NCBI RefSeq assembly: GCF_000403135.1 | Contig: NZ_AQPN01000070.1 | Span: forward strand, 1 to 46,057 | Direction: 5' to 3' | From: Arcticibacter svalbardensis MN12-7 | GTDB lineage: Bacteria > Bacteroidota > Bacteroidia > Sphingobacteriales > Sphingobacteriaceae | Length of the DNA: 46,057 nt | Shown: piece by piece, positions 30,533 to 39,920 of the stretch | Numbering within the stretch: the first letter of the stretch is position 1 | Layout of the letters: each line of letters begins with the position of its first letter | The notes under the pieces: model-generated | Databases searched by the model: none | What the model was told of the DNA's origin: nothing | What the model saw: only the letters and a program-made list of their open reading frames with translations | Translations under genes and position numbers: made by a program

Positions 30533-32047
30533 TTACGAAAAATTTGAGGAAAGGTTCTTTTTTTGTTTTTCTATATCCAACCGTTTAGTTACCGTAATGA
30601 TCGCTGTAAATAAGTAGAAATAGATATTGGAAGGAAACTGTACAATAGCCTCCTGTGGGTAATTCCCAACAGCAAATGCGAAAATAATAATGGTCATGGC
30701 CAGGCAGTAAGACCTGAGCTCCGGATCTTTGATAGAAAAAAAATTATTTATACCCGTTTTAATAATAATTACCATCAGTGTACATATCAGGAGTAATCCT
30801 ATTGAACCTGTTTCTACTGCTACTCGAACATATCCACTATCGGGAGGAAATTTAGCTAGTAAAGAATGCGGCGAAAATCGTGTACCCCATACACCCGTTG
30901 CCCCCAATCCTCCACCCAAGGGATGCGTTTGTATAAATGGTTGAATTCTTTTTTGATTCTCCTTTCGTACATTAAAGGATGCATCTTCCGATGGTTGGAA
31001 AGCAGATTGAAACCGTCTTATACTCGGGCTTGAGCTTGGAGTAAATATCAGTAAAGCAAAAAGTACCCCTGCGATAATACTGGCTATGATTACATTTCTA
31101 TTCAAATTAACAATCATTAAAAGAACAAGTGCAACCGGGACTAAAACATAAGCACCACGAGTTCCTGAAAATAACATCGCTTGAAGAAATATTCCAGCCA
31201 TTATTCCTAGTACCACCTTTTTCCAGGATTTAAGGGGACTGAAAAGCATACTAATACAAAACAGTGCAGGCGCAACCATATTGTAGGCAAATGCCACCGG
31301 ATCAGAGAAAATGGAGAACTTCCTCCAATGTCCATTTATAAAGTATAATGCTTTTACACGAGGGTCAGATAAGGATCTCATCTCTGATTCTGAGAATCCT
31401 ATAAACTCTTGTTTAAAGGCATAAAAAGCGCCAAAGAGTGCAAGCAATAACCATAATTTTAATATCAGTTTCAAAAAAGGGAGAGTTTTTATATTATAAC
31501 TAAATATAAAATACATGAGCATGACAGCTGCAACTGCACGGATGGTATATAACCAAGCCATTCGCGATTCCGCAGTTGGATTGCCAATTTGCATTATATT
31601 ATAACCTACCCAAATTAAAACGATAACACCAATAGGTTCTTTAAATAAACCCCAATCCGCTTTCTTTTTTTGAATAATAAAGAACCCCAGGATAAGAAGG
31701 ACCTCAATACCATCCATTAAAGTTCCCAGAGGAAAGCTTGATATGAAACCATAGATCCACATGAGAAAATAAGCGCCTATAAGAATGATAATGATACCAA
31801 TTTGAGGAAACCTGACGATACAGAAAACAGCAGGCAGCCCAATTACAACAACTAATATCATGGAAACTCCAGATATTCCGGATTTATCTATTACAAAGGA
31901 AAAAGCGATAGCAAATAAAGACAGCAAAATAAGTCCTGGAATATTAGTTAGCTTCTCAATTATAAAAATCCTCTTGAGATGAACACTAAGTTTTTCATTT
32001 CTCCAACTTTCCCTTGTTTTCTTTAAGTTCAGCTTGATGTCTCCCAT
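30533..32047 (-). CDS. Wzy/O-antigen-ligase family polymerase
   Basis: A 504-residue integral membrane protein with about eleven to twelve helices. The Wzy_C domain lies in the centre-to-C-terminal half, where a long periplasmic loop contains the family pattern PLGGGLGATGVWGTRFSP...FPPDSGYVRVAVETG; the Arg and His-type residues in this loop bind the lipid-linked glycan in characterised members. It would polymerise repeat units flipped by the Wzx protein, under length control of the Wzz-like protein of the same operon; ligase activity cannot be excluded. Its ATG overlaps the stop of a 46-residue membrane protein gene (TAATG), and the gene 12 bases downstream is a GT2. Confidence 0.88.
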   Translation of the reverse strand: MGDIKLNLKKTRESWRNEKLSVHLKRIFIIEKLTNIPGLILLSLFAIAFSFVIDKSGISGVSMILVVVIGLPAVFCIVRFPQIGIIIILIGAYFLMWIYGFISSFPLGTLMDGIEVLLILGFFIIQKKKADWGLFKEPIGVIVLIWVGYNIMQIGNPTAESRMAWLYTIRAVAAVMLMYFIFSYNIKTLPFLKLILKLWLLLALFGAFYAFKQEFIGFSESEMRSLSDPRVKALYFINGHWRKFSIFSDPVAFAYNMVAPALFCISMLFSPLKSWKKVVLGIMAGIFLQAMLFSGTRGAYVLVPVALVLLMIVNLNRNVIIASIIAGVLFALLIFTPSSSPSIRRFQSAFQPSEDASFNVRKENQKRIQPFIQTHPLGGGLGATGVWGTRFSPHSLLAKFPPDSGYVRVAVETGSIGLLLICTLMVIIIKTGINNFFSIKDPELRSYCLAMTIIIFAFAVGNYPQEAIVQFPSNIYFYLFTAIITVTKRLDIEKQKKNLSSNFS

Positions 32048-32187
32048 TATAATATCATGATCTTGACAAATATGAAATAAATGATTGCACAGACAAAAAT
32101 AATGGCTACTATCCTCAGGATATCCTGCCGTTTTAACTTGCTTTCTCTAACTTTACTTTGATCTGTAATTTTTGGGTCAACTCTCAT
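32047..32187 (-). CDS. 46-residue single-helix membrane protein between GT2 and Wzy genes
   Basis: A short gene below usual length cut-offs. The product starts MRVDPKITDQSKVRESKLKR, a basic cytosolic segment, then has one strongly hydrophobic helix (LRIVAIIFVCAIIYFIFVKIMIL) that reaches the C-terminus, so an N-in topology is expected. Its ATG overlaps the stop of the upstream membrane GT2 gene as ATGA (32184-32187), and its stop overlaps the ATG of the polymerase gene as TAATG (32045-32049). This double coupling and the coherent membrane-protein composition argue strongly for a translated gene. Role unknown; a small subunit or assembly helper for the membrane GT2 or the polymerase is the natural guess. 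Confidence 0.75.
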   Translation of the reverse strand: MRVDPKITDQSKVRESKLKRQDILRIVAIIFVCAIIYFIFVKIMIL

Positions 32188-33380
32188 TTTATGTCATTTA
32201 TATCGTCAATAGAATGAGTATGATAGTGTTTTGTTGCTACAGAGGTCTTGTTTGCTTTCCGGCTTTTCAGCAAAGACACAATCTGGTAGAACATAAAATT
32301 GGGTATATTCACAAGTGAATTGTAGATCCGCTTATCAGTTGATGACTTTTGCAATGCAATATAAAAACCTAAGACAAAAAGGATAAAAGCTACCAGCCAT
32401 ATAAAGGATGAAACCGGACTGAACCATAAGTCACAGAAAAAGCAAATTCCCGACCCTAAAATAAACAAAAACAAAGGTGGCCGGAGTAGTATCAAACCGA
32501 AAGTAAACTGATTGAAACTGAAATTCCGAATACCCTTTCCCATTATGGTAAAACCTAAGTTGAAATACTTGAACCAAGTATTAATCCATCTTGAACGTTG
32601 CTGAACGAGCTGATCTGAACGGGATGTTTTTTCATCATATACAATAGCCTTTTCAGTAAAAGCAATTCGAATATCTTTCAATACAATTATAGATTGCAAT
32701 ACTTTATCAAAGCCTGCTCCACTTACCTCTTTATTCTCCAGACAGTCACAGTATAGATCAGTGGTAAAAGCCATCCCTGATCCTGATAATGTAGCAGAAG
32801 ATCCTAAACCGAATAAGACCTTTCCATCATAAAAGTGATAGTAGATGTCACGGGCAGCATCCAGACATGAATAGGTGGTATCCAAATTTTTAGCTTCCCT
32901 AACACCTTGTACAGCTTGAAAGCCCTGATCAAAACAGGTGTTTAGTTGATTTAAATATTCAGGATGAACAAGGTTGTCGCTGTCGATTATAGTTAGGCGG
33001 TCGTGTTTACGAACAAAACGATCAATAGCATAAAAATGCGATTTCACATTACTAGCAAGCGTATCAACCGGTCTCAATAAGATAACTTTAGGATCATCAA
33101 ACTGTAAATTGGAAATATCGCATTTATCAGCTACTATGTAAATGATATAACTTGAATAATTTAGCTTATGAATAGAGGATACAACAGCAGCAAGCGTTTG
33201 AGTTTGTTCATATGCCGTGATGATAATGGCGTAATCAGCTTCTGATAGTTTTGGCAATTGTCTACCAATATAAGATGATGGCTGGCGTGCCGTCCATATA
33301 ATATACAACACAAGCGGCAAGACCAGGTTATACCCAACTAATACTTGAAAAAAGATCCACAATATACTTATCATACTCAT
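32184..33380 (-). CDS. Membrane-bound processive-type GT2 glycosyltransferase
   Basis: A 398-residue inner-membrane GT-A enzyme. One N-terminal helix (ISILWIFFQVLVGYNLVLPLVLYIIW) is followed by a cytosolic catalytic domain with YAIIITAYEQTQTLAAVVSSI, LTIIDSDNLVHPEYL (DSD metal site), GSGMAFTTDLY and the acceptor-channel motif QQRSRWINTWF (QxxRW), and then three helices at the C-terminus. The QxxRW motif and helix layout are those of cellulose/hyaluronan-synthase-like or dolichyl-type transferases. Its start overlaps the stop of the Wzz-like gene as ATGA, and its stop overlaps a 46-residue membrane protein gene. Sugar unknown. Confidence 0.88.
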   Translation of the reverse strand: MSMISILWIFFQVLVGYNLVLPLVLYIIWTARQPSSYIGRQLPKLSEADYAIIITAYEQTQTLAAVVSSIHKLNYSSYIIYIVADKCDISNLQFDDPKVILLRPVDTLASNVKSHFYAIDRFVRKHDRLTIIDSDNLVHPEYLNQLNTCFDQGFQAVQGVREAKNLDTTYSCLDAARDIYYHFYDGKVLFGLGSSATLSGSGMAFTTDLYCDCLENKEVSGAGFDKVLQSIIVLKDIRIAFTEKAIVYDEKTSRSDQLVQQRSRWINTWFKYFNLGFTIMGKGIRNFSFNQFTFGLILLRPPLFLFILGSGICFFCDLWFSPVSSFIWLVAFILFVLGFYIALQKSSTDKRIYNSLVNIPNFMFYQIVSLLKSRKANKTSVATKHYHTHSIDDINDIK

Positions 33381-35557
33381 CCGTTCTTTATACTTTTCTT
33401 CTTCTTGCGTACATATAAGAAAGTCTCTTGTTTATTAAATACCCAACCAGTAAATTTATCACCAAGAGAAGTCAGATAAGCGATATCGTTCAATTTCTCG
33501 TCATTCAGACTTTGTCTTGCTTCAAAAACAGCTATAACATTTCCTGCAAAACTGAGCCATTCTTTACTTTGATTCATTTTAGATAGGGATGCTGTTTCTA
33601 TAATGATCACATCAAACAATTCTTTTAGTTGATTAATTTTTGATGTGATCGTTTCTGCATCTGCTATTTCTAAGGGTGATGTATCAGCGCCCTTGTTTGC
33701 CAAAACGGTAACAGACTGATCGGTATGGAGCTGATTTACTTCGGTTGTCCCATTTAAATAATCCTCTATGTACATAGATGTATCCAATGATCTGCTGATT
33801 TCTGGATTAGTAAAATTCCCATCTATAATCAACACCTTTTTATTCGTCATCTTCCAGGCATGCGCCAAACTAAGGGCTAAAAGGGTCTTCCCTTCAAACT
33901 CCTTCATACTCGTTATAGCAATCACACCGTTTTTGATCTCGTTGTCAATTTCAAAGCGTATTGACCGCAACTGATCTTTGAACTCGTTTAAACTACCAGA
34001 AGAAGAGCTATTCCATATTTCATTGAGATCCACTACTGACCCTTGTATCGTGTTTAATCCCCCTAACACAGGCACACCTGTTTTATTTGCAAGCTCCTTC
34101 GACGAACTAATGGTATCATCAAGAAAGTAAAGAATAAACAATACAACGAGGCAAAATATAAAGGTGACAATTCCACTTATGATGACCAACAGCATTTTCT
34201 TTGAAGGCTGAGGTAATCCGGGCATTGCAATCTGAACCTGATTAATTTTAATAGCGAATCCCGATTCCATACTACTCTGATTGAACTTTTCCAAAGCATC
34301 CAGGTATTCTTTGCTTGAAATTTCAACCTCTCTCTCTAATGATTGCACTTCAGCCTCATGCGGTACCATTTTATCAAATTGCGCATTCAAGTTCAGGAGC
34401 TCATTTTCAATGGAATTCATACTATACCTGGAAAGATCAAGTTGAACTTCCAACTGTAGTTTTTGTTGAATTAACGCCTGTTTAGTAGCTAATGGACTGT
34501 TAATATATTGATCCGATGACTGATTGATCTGAGAGGTCAAAATGCGTTGTAACGAATCAATTGATTCTTTATAACTGGGTTCAAAGTTATTCTGAATATA
34601 TAAATCGTATAATGATCGTAATTCTTCTTTTGTAGATAATAAGCGCTGGTTTAACCTTGTTAAGGTAGATTCCAAATATTTACGATCCTTTGGATCAAAC
34701 CGGCCATCAATTTCATTCACAGCACCTGTATTAGCTGCTATATCCTTTAAAATGCTTTGTTTTTGATCATTATAGGTAATTATTTGAGCGTAAAGCTGGC
34801 TGGACTGCTCTTCCAGATTTAAAACCCTGTTTTTGATCTTATAATCCCGTAACGCATTCACATTAGAATTCATCGCAGCTCTTTTTTCAATGAGCATTTT
34901 ATCCAAAAAAGTATTTGCTTTTCTTTGATTCTGTTTGATCAAAAAAGTATAATATTTAATGAATTCTTCGGTAAGCGAATTAACTATGAAAGCAGATAAC
35001 TCCGGATTCTCTGTATCCACTTCTACCGTAATAAAATCACTATCTCCAACCCGATTAATCTTTATCTTATTTTTTATCGATTCACTGTCATAACCAATGG
35101 CCCGAAGAATATTGTAAAGTTTAATTTGTTTAGCATCCCAAAGATTAAGTCCTTCTGTTTTATTATACTTGTCCTCAAAGGTGTTCAATATTTGTTTCAG
35201 CTCCTGCTGATTATAATTTTGCAGTTCAGGAGGTATGGCCCTGAATGACTTCTTTCCACTAATTTCATGAATGATCAATTTATAGGATACCTGATCCAGG
35301 ATCTTTTTTAAGCGCATCACCTCCATCAGATTTGCAAAAGCCTGACTCACTTCACTCCAGCTTTTAGCAGCAGCGTCACCAGTTAAACTAGATTGTGTAT
35401 CATCCACAATACCAGTTGCTATCTGTGTTTGTGATACGTATGAATTAGGTAAATTTCTAACCAAAAAGAAGGTAATGATCACTGTAATGGCTGGTACGAT
35501 GATTAGAATGAGACGATGTTTCTTGAGCAGTCTTAAAAATCTATTAATTTCTTCCAT
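33377..35557 (-). CDS. Wzz/GumC-type polysaccharide co-polymerase with degenerate BY-kinase domain
   Basis: A 726-residue inner-membrane protein that would set chain length and link synthesis to export. Order: cytosolic start, helix 1 (about 17-35), a Wzz domain and long coiled coil in the periplasm (about 190-430), the Pro-rich stretch AMPGLPQPSKKM with helix 2 (about 455-480), and a C-terminal BY-kinase-like ATPase (500-726). The nucleotide site is altered: Walker A is SMKEFEGKTLLALSLA, Walker A' is VLIIDGNFTNP and Walker B is DVIIIETASL, with Glu where Asp is usual. The tyrosine cluster at the C-terminus is replaced by a Lys-rich tail. ATP binding is possible; autophosphorylation is doubtful. 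It follows the TolC-like gene immediately. Confidence 0.88.
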   Translation of the reverse strand: MEEINRFLRLLKKHRLILIIVPAITVIITFFLVRNLPNSYVSQTQIATGIVDDTQSSLTGDAAAKSWSEVSQAFANLMEVMRLKKILDQVSYKLIIHEISGKKSFRAIPPELQNYNQQELKQILNTFEDKYNKTEGLNLWDAKQIKLYNILRAIGYDSESIKNKIKINRVGDSDFITVEVDTENPELSAFIVNSLTEEFIKYYTFLIKQNQRKANTFLDKMLIEKRAAMNSNVNALRDYKIKNRVLNLEEQSSQLYAQIITYNDQKQSILKDIAANTGAVNEIDGRFDPKDRKYLESTLTRLNQRLLSTKEELRSLYDLYIQNNFEPSYKESIDSLQRILTSQINQSSDQYINSPLATKQALIQQKLQLEVQLDLSRYSMNSIENELLNLNAQFDKMVPHEAEVQSLEREVEISSKEYLDALEKFNQSSMESGFAIKINQVQIAMPGLPQPSKKMLLVIISGIVTFIFCLVVLFILYFLDDTISSSKELANKTGVPVLGGLNTIQGSVVDLNEIWNSSSSGSLNEFKDQLRSIRFEIDNEIKNGVIAITSMKEFEGKTLLALSLAHAWKMTNKKVLIIDGNFTNPEISRSLDTSMYIEDYLNGTTEVNQLHTDQSVTVLANKGADTSPLEIADAETITSKINQLKELFDVIIIETASLSKMNQSKEWLSFAGNVIAVFEARQSLNDEKLNDIAYLTSLGDKFTGWVFNKQETFLYVRKKKKSIKNG

Positions 35558-36241
35558 TTATTTTATTTCTTCCAGCTTCTTTGCCAGTAATGCTTCCAAT
35601 GAGACTTTTGCTGCTATTAAACTTGTTTCTGCTTGTATACGGGTAAGATATGCAGTCGATAGTGACATAGATGCATTATTATAATCTAAAAAGGTTATTT
35701 CACTTCGCTCATATTTGATCTTCATATCCTTGAAAATGCTTTCAGCGTCCAATACAATTTTGTTTTGTAAACGGAGAGCCGAAAGACTTTGTAAATAAAG
35801 GAGATACCGGCTTTTCACATCACTCTCTAACTGAAGATCATAAGCCTCTTTGGCTAAATAAGATATTTTTACTTGCTCTTTCGCCGTCTTAATATTAAAC
35901 GGTATTTTAAACAGGGTACCTGGATTGAGGGATACTCCAAACTGATATCCTGTCAATAATTGCGGATTTACAATATCTACTGAACTACTATTAGAACGTG
36001 CTAAATAGGAGAAAGAGAATGAACTTACCCAAGATGTTCTTTCTCCGTTCAGCATATTTTTAGCGATGTTAACCTGGTGTTCATACACTTTTCCATTTGG
36101 GTTATTCTCCTTGGCTATAGCCACCAGTTTCTCCACATAAACAGCGGAATAATCTGTCATAATGGTTTCCTGTCCCTTCAAAAGGTTACAGATTAGAAGC
36201 ATTTGTAATAATATGATGATCGATGACTTTTTTATAATCAT
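35558..36241 (-). CDS. Half-length TolC-family outer-membrane protein
   Basis: A 227-residue exported protein with signal peptide (IIILLQMLLICNLLKG) and one OEP (outer membrane efflux protein) repeat: VEKLVAIAKENNPNGKVYEHQVNIAKN, a beta-strand part (FSFSYLARSNSS; GYQFGVSLNPGTLFKIPF) and a long helical hairpin to the end. Classical TolC proteins have two such repeats in about 430-480 residues, so this is a single-repeat form. It stops exactly before the Wzz-like gene and is first in the operon, so it is likely the outer-membrane exit of the exopolysaccharide. There is no sign of frameshift or of a lost second half between it and the next gene. Confidence 0.82.
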   Translation of the reverse strand: MIIKKSSIIILLQMLLICNLLKGQETIMTDYSAVYVEKLVAIAKENNPNGKVYEHQVNIAKNMLNGERTSWVSSFSFSYLARSNSSSVDIVNPQLLTGYQFGVSLNPGTLFKIPFNIKTAKEQVKISYLAKEAYDLQLESDVKSRYLLYLQSLSALRLQNKIVLDAESIFKDMKIKYERSEITFLDYNNASMSLSTAYLTRIQAETSLIAAKVSLEALLAKKLEEIK

Positions 36242-36346
36242 TGTAAATTTCGGGTGATTAAAATATTTTATTCATCTGCAATACTGAGGATGTGAATAAT
36301 TGCTAATTTATAAAGATGCAGTGATTTCTTGTTATATTTTTACATA

Positions 36347-36366
36347 TAATTATGTGTAATTATGTA
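36347..36366. repeat. Tandem 10-base repeat in the divergent promoter region
   Basis: TAATTATGTG is followed directly by TAATTATGTA, 106-125 bases upstream of the exopolysaccharide operon start. The core AATTATGT (ACATAATT on the other strand) also occurs at 44563-44570, at a similar distance before the response-regulator gene. It may be a regulator-binding site. The rest of 36242-36593 shows no gene. Confidence 0.35.
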
Positions 36367-36593
36367 GAATATATGACCCGAAACGAGAAATCGATTCTAA
36401 AAAGACGCTTATTGTGAGAACGGTCATTTAATATTGTGATTAAAATTAACTTAAAGTTTGCATGTTTCAACAATTATACACCATTAAATGCTTATTTTGT
36501 AACAATATTACACAATGGCGTTATTATTGAACTATATTATTGCACACAAATTACGCACCTAAACAATATCGAATCGTTTTAAATATTTAATAA

Positions 36594-39500
36594 GTGAAAA
36601 AAAATTACCTGTTATTTATGGCAGTTATTGCACTTGTGGTCCTGTTAACACGACCCGCAAAAGCACAATTTCCATATGTTGAAAGCTTCAGAAATAGCAC
36701 AGCTTCTGGTATTGTTTTTGGTGGAACTCCAGAAGCAATTCTAACAGCAGCTCCAGGAACCGGAACCGGAGGGGCCAGTATTGACCCTGCAGGGAGTGGT
36801 TATCTGCGTTTAACCAATAATACTAAAAATCAGAAAGGATTTATTTATAGTACTGCGAGCTTCCCTTCTTCTAAGGGTCTTTCGGTCGAATTTGAATATT
36901 ATATATATGGTGGAACAGGTGCTGATGGTATCTGCTTATTTCTATATGATGCCAGCGCCAGCCCTTTTGTAATTGGTGGCTTTGGTGGATCCTTAGGATA
37001 TGCTCAGATTACTACAACCACTCCTGTGTCCCCGGGTGTATCTAAAGGATACCTTGGAATTGGATTAGATGAATTTGGTAATTTCTCCAATCCGACAGAA
37101 GGAAGGCAGGGTGGATCAGGAATGCAACCGGGGTCAGTTACTTTACGTGGGAAAGGGGATGGGGCTGCACTTACAACTGGTAATTATCAATTCCTGACAA
37201 GTAAAAAACCGACCGATTTAACCTTTGCTTTAACAGAGGGAGGTACCACACGAAAACCCGACGTAAGTTCTACCGGTTACCGGAAAGTTTTTATCGATCT
37301 GGTTCCGAATGTCAATGGAGGATTTAACATCTCAGTAAGCATTACAAAAGGAGGTTCCACTCTGCAAACCACAACCGTAATTGACAACTATTACTATCCT
37401 GATCTGGCTCCACAAAATTTAAGTTATGGATTGTCCTCCTCAACTGGCGCAAACACCAATTTCCATGAAATAAGGAATGTATTTATTGATGTAACCAGTA
37501 AGAGTGTATTGGTAGAGCCTTTAGCTAATCCTGATAACTTAACTTTGTGTTCCGGCAAAGTGGCAATAGTAGATGTCACCGCTAATGACACGACTACAAA
37601 CAAAGGGGGTAGTATCAATAAGGTTTCCATTGATCTTGATCCTTCAACTGTTGGAATCCAGACCACCAATACTATAGCTAACCAGGGTACTTTTTCTCTC
37701 AATAGCAATGGAACAGTATCTTTTACGCCTATATCTTCATTCATTGGTACAGTAACTGGTTACTATACAGTTAAAGACAATTTTGGAATGAGTTCCAATC
37801 CCGGAATAATTACATTGACTTACGTGGCTACACCTGTGCAGCCTGATGCAGGAAAAGATTCATTGATCAATATTATTACAGGTGCAGGAAATTATATCCT
37901 ACAGGGAAGTGCTCCGGGCACAAATACGGGAACCTGGACCCAGATCTCTGGTCCTGAAGGAGCTATCATACTAAGCCCTAAGGTTTATAATTCTTTGGTT
38001 AATAAATTGACTGGTGGCATTTATGTATTTCGTTGGACCATTCTATCGCCTGGAGGATGTCAACTCTCAGATGATATGACATTAACAGTAAACAGAAGAC
38101 CTGTGGCTGTTGATGATACAACTACTATTGCACTGAATACAGCTATCCGTATCCCTGTATTGGCCAACGATACAGATGAAGACGGTAATAATACGCTTAA
38201 TAAAAGCAGTATCAGCATTAAGACTAATCCTTCACATGGCGCACTTATCGTTGATCCGGTTACAGGATTGGTATTTTATACTCCTAATAATGCATACAGC
38301 GGATATGATATATTTTTTTATACAGTTAAAGATAATTACGGCCTGGAATCAAACATTGCTACCGTAACCATCGCAGTGAACATTAAACCGGAGGGCTCAA
38401 ATGATAATGCATTTACATATTCGAACATTCCTGTCTTAATACGGGTGCTTGATAATGATAGAGGACGTACAGGAGCAACTGTTTTTAAACTATCAAATCC
38501 ACTCCACGGTACTGTTGCACTGGAAACGGATGGAACATTCACCTATACTCCGGTATCTGGCTTTAGTGGAAAAGATTCGTTTACCTATATGATTCGAAAT
38601 CTTCAAAATCTGGAATCTGACCCCATTACCGTGTTCATCAATGTAAATCCATTAGGCAGTGCTGATGCGGTTACTACAGCTAGTGATACTCCAGTAACTA
38701 TTAGGGTTAAAGATAATGATCTGAGTCAAACAGGAACTACTGTACAGCAGGAAACGAATCCCTTGCATGGAAGCATTGCGGTAGGTGAAACAGGAATCAT
38801 TACGTACACCCCTGTTGCAGGATATACAGGAACTGATGTATTTACCTATACGCTGGTTACTTCCGATGGACTGCAATCTTTACCTATTAACGTTACGGTT
38901 TCTATTACAGGCTTGCCGCCGATTGCTCCGGCTATAAATGTGAACGTCCCCTTAAATGGGAGTACTACTATCAATATCCCTTTACCAGCAGGTAGTTTTA
39001 TCAAAATCACTACTCCACCAACTCATGGTACTTATACCATTAATCCCGTTACAGGTGAAATAATTTATACTCCCAACCCTGGTTATAGCGGTCCGGATGA
39101 ATTTGAATATACGGTTACAGATGGTGCAGGTAATGAGTCGACACCTGGAAAAGTGACCATAGCGGTTAATGTCCCTGCCAAAATAGGCTTAGCTAAAGCG
39201 CTGACATCAATTTCTAAAAACACAGATGGAAGCTATAATATCAAGTTTACTTTTACAATTGTCAACTATGGTGATTATCGTATTGAACGTTTAAGTCTGA
39301 CAGATAATTTGCTGACTGCTCTTGCGGGAAATCAGTTTAATGTATCCGGCATAGCTGCTTCAGGAAGTTTACTCATCAATAGTAGTTTTAATGGTAATAC
39401 TGATCAGGAACTGCTTTTAAATACCAGCTCCATTCAACCTCTATACAAAGAAACCGTAGTGGTTGATCTGGTTGTTTTGGTAACAACAGATGAGACGACT

Positions 39501-39920
39501 TTTTTAAACAGGGCATTAGTAAAAGGGCTTTCCGTACTTGATGGTGCAGCAACTACAGATGAGTCAACTAACGGATTGTCTCCTGATTCTCAAATCTCAG
39601 GTGATCCGACTCCTTCAGATCCCACTCCCTTTACGCTTGAAAAAGAAACCGTGTTTATTCCCGGTGGTTTTTCTCCCAATAATGATGGGATCAATGACAA
39701 TTTAATTATTCAGAACGCACTTGGGAAAAAGGTAGATATAGAAATCTTTAACCGCTGGGGAAACAGGGTTTTCAGGTCGAAAGAATATCAGAACACATGG
39801 AATGGAAAGTGTACCGAAGGAATTCATATGGGTGAGGATGTTCCTGTGGGCACTTACTATTACATCGTGGTATTGGATAACAAGGAAAAGAAAGCGGGAT
39901 ATCTCACAATTAACAGATAA
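36594..39920 (+). CDS. Secreted multidomain adhesin-like protein with T9SS type B sorting domain
   Basis: A 1,108-residue cell-surface protein. The GTG start opens a signal peptide (KKNYLLFMAVIALVVLLTRPAKA). Residues about 25-300 form an L-type (legume) lectin-like domain (KGLSVEFEYYIYGGTGADGI; YLGIGLDEFGNFSN). Residues about 310-870 contain repeated Ig/cadherin-like modules of the PVLANDTDEDG / GYDIFFYTVKDNYGLES type, at least four in tandem. A DUF11-like domain follows (870-1000), then the C-terminal gliding-motility-associated (type B) sorting domain FIPGGFSPNNDGINDNLIIQN...NRWGNRVFRS, which directs export by the type IX system and surface retention. The PorP/SprF gene begins immediately downstream, a usual pairing for such substrates. 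Confidence 0.92.
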   Translation: MKKNYLLFMAVIALVVLLTRPAKAQFPYVESFRNSTASGIVFGGTPEAILTAAPGTGTGGASIDPAGSGYLRLTNNTKNQKGFIYSTASFPSSKGLSVEFEYYIYGGTGADGICLFLYDASASPFVIGGFGGSLGYAQITTTTPVSPGVSKGYLGIGLDEFGNFSNPTEGRQGGSGMQPGSVTLRGKGDGAALTTGNYQFLTSKKPTDLTFALTEGGTTRKPDVSSTGYRKVFIDLVPNVNGGFNISVSITKGGSTLQTTTVIDNYYYPDLAPQNLSYGLSSSTGANTNFHEIRNVFIDVTSKSVLVEPLANPDNLTLCSGKVAIVDVTANDTTTNKGGSINKVSIDLDPSTVGIQTTNTIANQGTFSLNSNGTVSFTPISSFIGTVTGYYTVKDNFGMSSNPGIITLTYVATPVQPDAGKDSLINIITGAGNYILQGSAPGTNTGTWTQISGPEGAIILSPKVYNSLVNKLTGGIYVFRWTILSPGGCQLSDDMTLTVNRRPVAVDDTTTIALNTAIRIPVLANDTDEDGNNTLNKSSISIKTNPSHGALIVDPVTGLVFYTPNNAYSGYDIFFYTVKDNYGLESNIATVTIAVNIKPEGSNDNAFTYSNIPVLIRVLDNDRGRTGATVFKLSNPLHGTVALETDGTFTYTPVSGFSGKDSFTYMIRNLQNLESDPITVFINVNPLGSADAVTTASDTPVTIRVKDNDLSQTGTTVQQETNPLHGSIAVGETGIITYTPVAGYTGTDVFTYTLVTSDGLQSLPINVTVSITGLPPIAPAINVNVPLNGSTTINIPLPAGSFIKITTPPTHGTYTINPVTGEIIYTPNPGYSGPDEFEYTVTDGAGNESTPGKVTIAVNVPAKIGLAKALTSISKNTDGSYNIKFTFTIVNYGDYRIERLSLTDNLLTALAGNQFNVSGIAASGSLLINSSFNGNTDQELLLNTSSIQPLYKETVVVDLVVLVTTDETTFLNRALVKGLSVLDGAATTDESTNGLSPDSQISGDPTPSDPTPFTLEKETVFIPGGFSPNNDGINDNLIIQNALGKKVDIEIFNRWGNRVFRSKEYQNTWNGKCTEGIHMGEDVPVGTYYYIVVLDNKEKKAGYLTINR

